From contig KE604945.1 of NCBI GenBank assembly GCA_000444245.1, positions 1 to 25,520 of the forward strand: DNA of 25,520 bases. The letters are read 5' to 3'. Numbering within the stretch: the stretch's first letter is position 1; every line of letters starts with the position of its first letter. The position numbers and the translations under genes were made by a program. Origin of the DNA: Botryllus schlosseri (lineage: Eukaryota; Chordata; Ascidiacea; Stolidobranchia; Styelidae). The notes beneath the pieces were generated by a model. The model saw only the letters and a list, made by a program, of their open reading frames with translations, ran no database searches and was not told where the DNA came from. Below are positions 22,301 through 25,520 of this stretch, piece by piece.

Positions 22301-24715
22301 ACACCAATAGGTTGCGGGTTCGAGTTCGACCGAGGTCGACTCCATAATTCCTTCTCAAGTGTTGGATGTTTAACTAGTCACCTACTCGCCATCTGATCCG
22401 CGCCAGGGCTGTCTTAAAAAGCTTAGAAATGGGTCGTGCTAACGTCTGCAGCTACGGAATCATGGTATCGAACATCGGCCTGGTGTAAATGACCAATGAC
22501 CATATTAGTCGAAAAATACCACGAATGCCACAAACAACAACACTTTCAAATTTAATTTGATGCCACATTATATTTTAAACGAAGTGACCCTTAATTTCTT
22601 ATACCAACTTCTCATCACATTGCGCAAATACGGAATGACTTTTCACATTTGACGCGATACCGCGCTGCAAATTACATCTCATTTCTGCTGGTTATTTTTG
22701 AATTCTATTTGCGCATGTAACTAGCTGGATAATATCTGCGGCATGTGTCGCTTACTTGTTGATTATATCTTTCGACGATCGGAATGGCAGCGAGCCACAA
22801 AGCAACGAATACATCAGAACCCCGACGCTCCAGACTGTCGCGGAGTCGCCGTGGTATTGCTTGTACAGGAACCATTCCGGCGGGTAGTATTCTGGCGTGC
22901 CGGCGAATTCTGTAACGTAAATTCATTGTGTAAGTGGTGGTAGTGAGTTCAGCGTCATGATTTGTTATGTATTTAACGACATCTTTAACAAATTGGAATT
23001 TCCGGGGAGAAATTAAAATCTGCGATCAATGACCCCGCATATATAAGTCAAGGTCATACCTGCACATGCACAACCAGTGGTTTTTACACACGCCCCCTTA
23101 ATGATAGTGAAGAATTTTGTGCCCCTCTTATCGTCATATCACAAAATTCAACCAGAATGCTAGCAATCCCAACGGATAGTTTGATGGCGTGGACGGTTAA
23201 TACCGTTGATCAGAGAATTCTCAAGTATGAAATTTGAACTATATACAGAGCAAAACTATGAATTGGAGATGAATCGCGCGGTACGCGAAAAACATTTTCA
23301 CTTGGCCGCACCTTCGCGACCCCCTTCAGATGCCTTCGCGCCCCCTGTTAGAGAACCACTGAATGAGATTAATTCGAGAGAAAAGCCGGTAACCTTATTG
23401 TATTCTAATTTATGAAATGTTTCTTTGCACGGATTATAATTTTAATCTAATTAGTGAAATATTTATATGCTCCGATTATGATTCTAATATAATTTCTGCT
23501 TTTACTGAAAGGGTTACATAGGAGGACTGAATTGTGTTAAAATAGCCGACCTTTACCCGTCTCATGCTTACGAGAATGGACTGCGATTTAATATGAAGTG
23601 TACTTGATTCAATTTCCGAGCTTTCTCGGATTCAGTAATTCTAATTTGAAAAATATGTGTGTAGCTGTAATTCTAATTTTGATTTATTTTGGAAAAGCTG
23701 AAAATATTCTAGTTGTCCAGCTTTGGTCAAGGTAAGTAGATACCGGATATGGATAGTTTATTTTCCTGTTCTCAAATAGGGAAAGCACAAGCTTCAAGTG
23801 ACGTCACAATGTAAGTGTGAAACCCACCTAGCTACATGAGCAACATACCACAATCTTGCAGACAATAGCATTGCTGCAAATTGTTTAGGGTGCGAAATCT
23901 TTCCATTCTATTATTGGGTATTTTCGATATATTCGCAAAAGGAAGACTGACCAATACGTGTGTAAAGTTCGAAGGAACCGGTTCGAGTATACGATTCGAA
24001 TCGTGCATCCGGTGCCTTCATTATGATAACACTAACAAACTTATATCAGGTCAAAAGTTACTCGTGACTCACGAACGCCGCGGGCTATATACACATATCA
24101 AATACCGCTGCGCTATCAGGTCACGTTATTAATATTTTGATAAACTGAAATGTTCTAAAAGTATCACCTCGGGTACAGTAATCAGCGTGAAGTCGAAATC
24201 CTGTTCAACGAGTTAGTTCAGGACACATTCAAGCATTTTCATATATGTAATTCTGCTGAATGCGGATGCATAAAATGATGTTGGAATGCGTCATGCAGTA
24301 CAATTACAGTAACCGCGTGTTCATTGGCGTAAATGCTAGTCACCTTTGAATGAACCCGATCTCGAATAGTCGCCACAACCAAAATCTATCAATATCGCCT
24401 CGGAGGTGTGCGGGTTGAAAAGGATGTTTTCCAGCTTTACGTCACGATGAAGCACTCCCATTTTGTGGCAATGCAGCAGCGCCATGATGAGCTGCTTCGT
24501 TATACGCCTGAATTGCAAGGAAGCGTCGATGTTGAATTTGGTAAAAGTATTGCCTGTGAACGGGAAACATGCCTGGCAACGGATTCGTCAAGTCGTTTTT
24601 GCTTTGTGACGTGGTCGTACAGGTCGACGCAGGGGTACGGTCGGGCCATGATTAATAAAAATGCCTCGGCCGTTTCATGCCATTCGATAATTTCCACGAT
24701 TCCGTCATGTCGAAC
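19213..24715 (-). CDS. PIM-like serine/threonine protein kinase, C-terminal four exons; 5' end outside window
   Basis: The exons are 24715-24573, 24507-24344, 22909-22756 and 19354-19213. Joined, they give 200 residues without a break. The hinge reads [13 protein letters not shown], with the Arg-Pro of PIM kinases (ERPEPVQDLFD in PIM1, from memory). Next come [19 protein letters not shown] (catalytic loop), LIDFGCG (metal-binding DFG), an activation segment of exactly PIM length to [33 protein letters not shown] and a C-lobe end [16 protein letters not shown] before the stop. Catalytic HRD, Lys, Asn and DFG residues are all present. PIM kinases are constitutively active cytosolic and nuclear Ser/Thr kinases in survival and growth signalling; that role is known for vertebrates and only inferred here. 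The glycine loop and VAIK lysine exons must lie right of 25520. Introns are 65, 1434 and 3401 bases; the two long ones carry hAT elements. Confidence 0.9.
19355..21215. other. Last kinase intron, 3' half
   Basis: Mostly unique-looking sequence, with a 19-base direct repeat (20022 and 20117) and one TGACGTCA site (19808). No exon is recognised on either strand. Confidence 0.45.
21224..21736. mobile_element. hAT-type MITE in the last intron of the kinase gene
   Basis: GGTATTTC is duplicated at 21216-21223 and 21737-21744. The right end, reversed, is TAGGGCTGCGCAAAATCC and the left end TATCACTGGGCACAACG, a diverged copy. Both subterminal parts are made of GATTCGAGTACTCGAATC-like palindromic units. 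Confidence 0.87.
22266..22345 (+). repeat. Possible tRNA-derived SINE head
   Basis: A B-box-like GGTTCGAGTTC (22317-22327) differs from the tRNA consensus at one position. An A-box-like TAGCCTGTAGTGG (22271-22283) lies about 45 bases before it. No cloverleaf folds convincingly, so a tRNA gene is unlikely. It lies in the last kinase intron, on the antisense strand. Confidence 0.35.
22756..22909 (-). CDS. PIM-like kinase exon c (activation segment to helix F/G)
   Basis: The acceptor TTACGTTACAG gives Glu, then [38 protein letters not shown] and [12 protein letters not shown], with donor AACAA/GTAAGC in phase 2. PPEW, the V-W-S-x-G-V/I-L segment and CGxxPF are kinase subdomain VIII, IX and X signatures in PIM form. 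Confidence 0.92.
23075..23361. mobile_element. Short hAT-like MITE in the 1.4-kb kinase intron
   Basis: The left end is CAGTGGTTTTTACACACGCCC and the right end, reversed, CAGTGGTTCTCTAACAGGGGG. Both are rich in GCGCCCCC-type runs just inside. The flanking octamers do not match, so the target duplication is lost or the pair is rearranged. Confidence 0.65.
24344..24507 (-). CDS. PIM-like kinase exon b (catalytic loop and DFG)
   Basis: The acceptor CTTCCTTGCAATTCAG completes Arg and continues [31 protein letters not shown] and [16 protein letters not shown]. Joined this way to exon a, the helix E segment has the exact PIM length ([16 protein letters not shown] against ARSFFWQVLEAVRHCH). The donor AAAG/GTGACT is phase 1, and exon c completes Glu. 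Confidence 0.9.
24508..24572 (-). other. 65-base GC-AG intron in the kinase gene
   Basis: The intron starts GCATGT and ends CTTCCTTGCAATTCAG. No GT donor with the right phase restores the PIM alignment, whereas this GC donor does so exactly. AGGCAT and AGGCGT lie at the two exon-intron edges. Confidence 0.7.
24573..24715 (-). CDS. PIM-like kinase exon a (hinge and helix D)
   Basis: After the acceptor TAATATTTACAG the exon reads [12 protein letters not shown], then [11 protein letters not shown] and [17 protein letters not shown], ending with two bases of Arg. It aligns gap-free with PIM1 from GVIRLLDW through DLFDFITERGALQEELA. Upstream phase appears to be 0. The donor is CCAG/GCATGT, a GC rather than a GT donor. 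Confidence 0.87.
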
Positions 24716-25520
24716 CTGTAAATATTACTTCGAAGTTAGCAACCATGCAGTAATTCCCAAGACTCTGTATTAAATGAAATGTCAATATGCCTGCCATTTT
24801 GTGGGACAGTCTTCCAGCTATATTGTCAGAATATTTAACTCACCAGATATTTACACGCGTAAAAATCAAAACAGTCCAACTACAGCAGTGCTCATTATTT
24901 CCCTACAACTATATGCTCTCCGTCTTTTATGCATATATCCTTATACTTTTTACATTTTTAAAAGCCCTCGTGTATTACTGCCCTAGTGTAGGAATGATAC
25001 AATTCTATATGAGGCACTCTAACTTATTATTTTACTAATATTATTATTAATGGCTAAATTTAGCCTACTATTGTTGAGTCCAGGAATTGTAATAGTTTCA
25101 TAATGTTGCTAGAAGGTTATTGCGTGAGGCGGTTACCAGAGATCAAGAACTTCTTACATATTTTAAATTCCAAATCTTTATTCTATCCATGCGCGGCATT
25201 GACTAAAACCGTTCAGAATCCGCACGATAGTTCGGAAGGATTAGATATTCTATGTCCGAAACCTAATAAAGTTTCGTTAAAATGGTCAACCCAGACACGG
25301 CTCAAATCTTCGAATCCAATTTTTCAAATCCAAATCCATGCTTATCTCTACTGCTTGTAAGAATTGTTCGACCTGGGGTCAGAGCGACCGAAAACCGGTA
25401 CCTATTGCTGTACGTTTCAGAGCGAATCCTTCGGTCATAAATTCAATTCCAATGTCTTAACAATACTGTTTGTGTGATTATCTCTTACTACTATCTCTCT
25501 CTCTGATAGTTTCCCTAAAC
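24716..25520. other. Kinase intron reaching the right edge
   Basis: The kinase N-lobe exons (glycine loop, VAIK lysine, helix C) are not found here on the minus strand and should lie farther right. A short CT run ends the window. Confidence 0.5.

Noticed and set aside
22098-22358. 86-codon minus-strand ORF with [12 protein letters not shown]
   Set aside because: It is the antisense of the tRNA-like segment; such Arg-rich frames arise commonly from tRNA-like repeats.
24508-24615. Apparent frameshift in the kinase between DESVARH and QFRRITKQ
   Set aside because: A 65-base GC-AG intron explains it with exact phase and exact PIM length, so the host gene need not be broken.

Overview
This is a stretch of animal nuclear DNA. 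It is A+T-rich, has spliced genes with GT-AG introns (several only 63-76 bases long), and is crowded with non-autonomous hAT-type DNA transposons. The two genes and the compact introns suit an invertebrate deuterostome such as a tunicate, but the sequence alone does not settle the species. Short N runs (790-866 and 15415-15446) show a draft assembly.

Two genes are convincing, both on the minus strand. The right-hand one (24715 down to 19213) is the C-terminal two thirds of a PIM-like serine/threonine kinase. Four exons give 200 residues from just before the hinge to the stop codon; the ATP-binding N-lobe exons lie beyond the right edge. The left-hand one (8059 down to 812, continuing past the left edge) encodes a secreted or type-I extracellular protein of an uncharacterised invertebrate family that begins with a 'SHFRGG' motif after the signal peptide. 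Six exons give 403 residues in register, with a TATA box about 55 bases upstream of the start codon. The two genes are co-oriented and about 11 kb apart. Nothing indicates an operon or a functional link.

Most other recognisable content is hAT-like. Five elements have exact 8-bp target-site duplications: 6044-6568, 11001-13600, 11849-12851, 16568-17798 and 21224-21736. Two more (5952-7434 and 23075-23361) have paired terminal repeats without a clear duplication, and single termini lie at 8862 and 14058. Two nests are visible: 6044-6568 inside 5952-7434, within intron 1 of the SHFRGG gene, and 11849-12851 inside 11001-13600, between the genes. Several families carry dense short-period motifs near their ends (GACTCGAGTC, GTAATCG, AAGTAG, GAACGTGAACC, GATTCGAGTACTCG).

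I see no rRNA gene, intact tRNA gene, CRISPR array, or recognisable retroelement or virus-derived gene. I found no transposase gene either. The most notable observations are a GC-AG intron in the kinase catalytic domain, a 63-base stop-free intron of length 3n in the SHFRGG gene, a possible intronic polyadenylation isoform of that gene, the nested hAT history, and an excess of perfect TGACGTCA palindromes.
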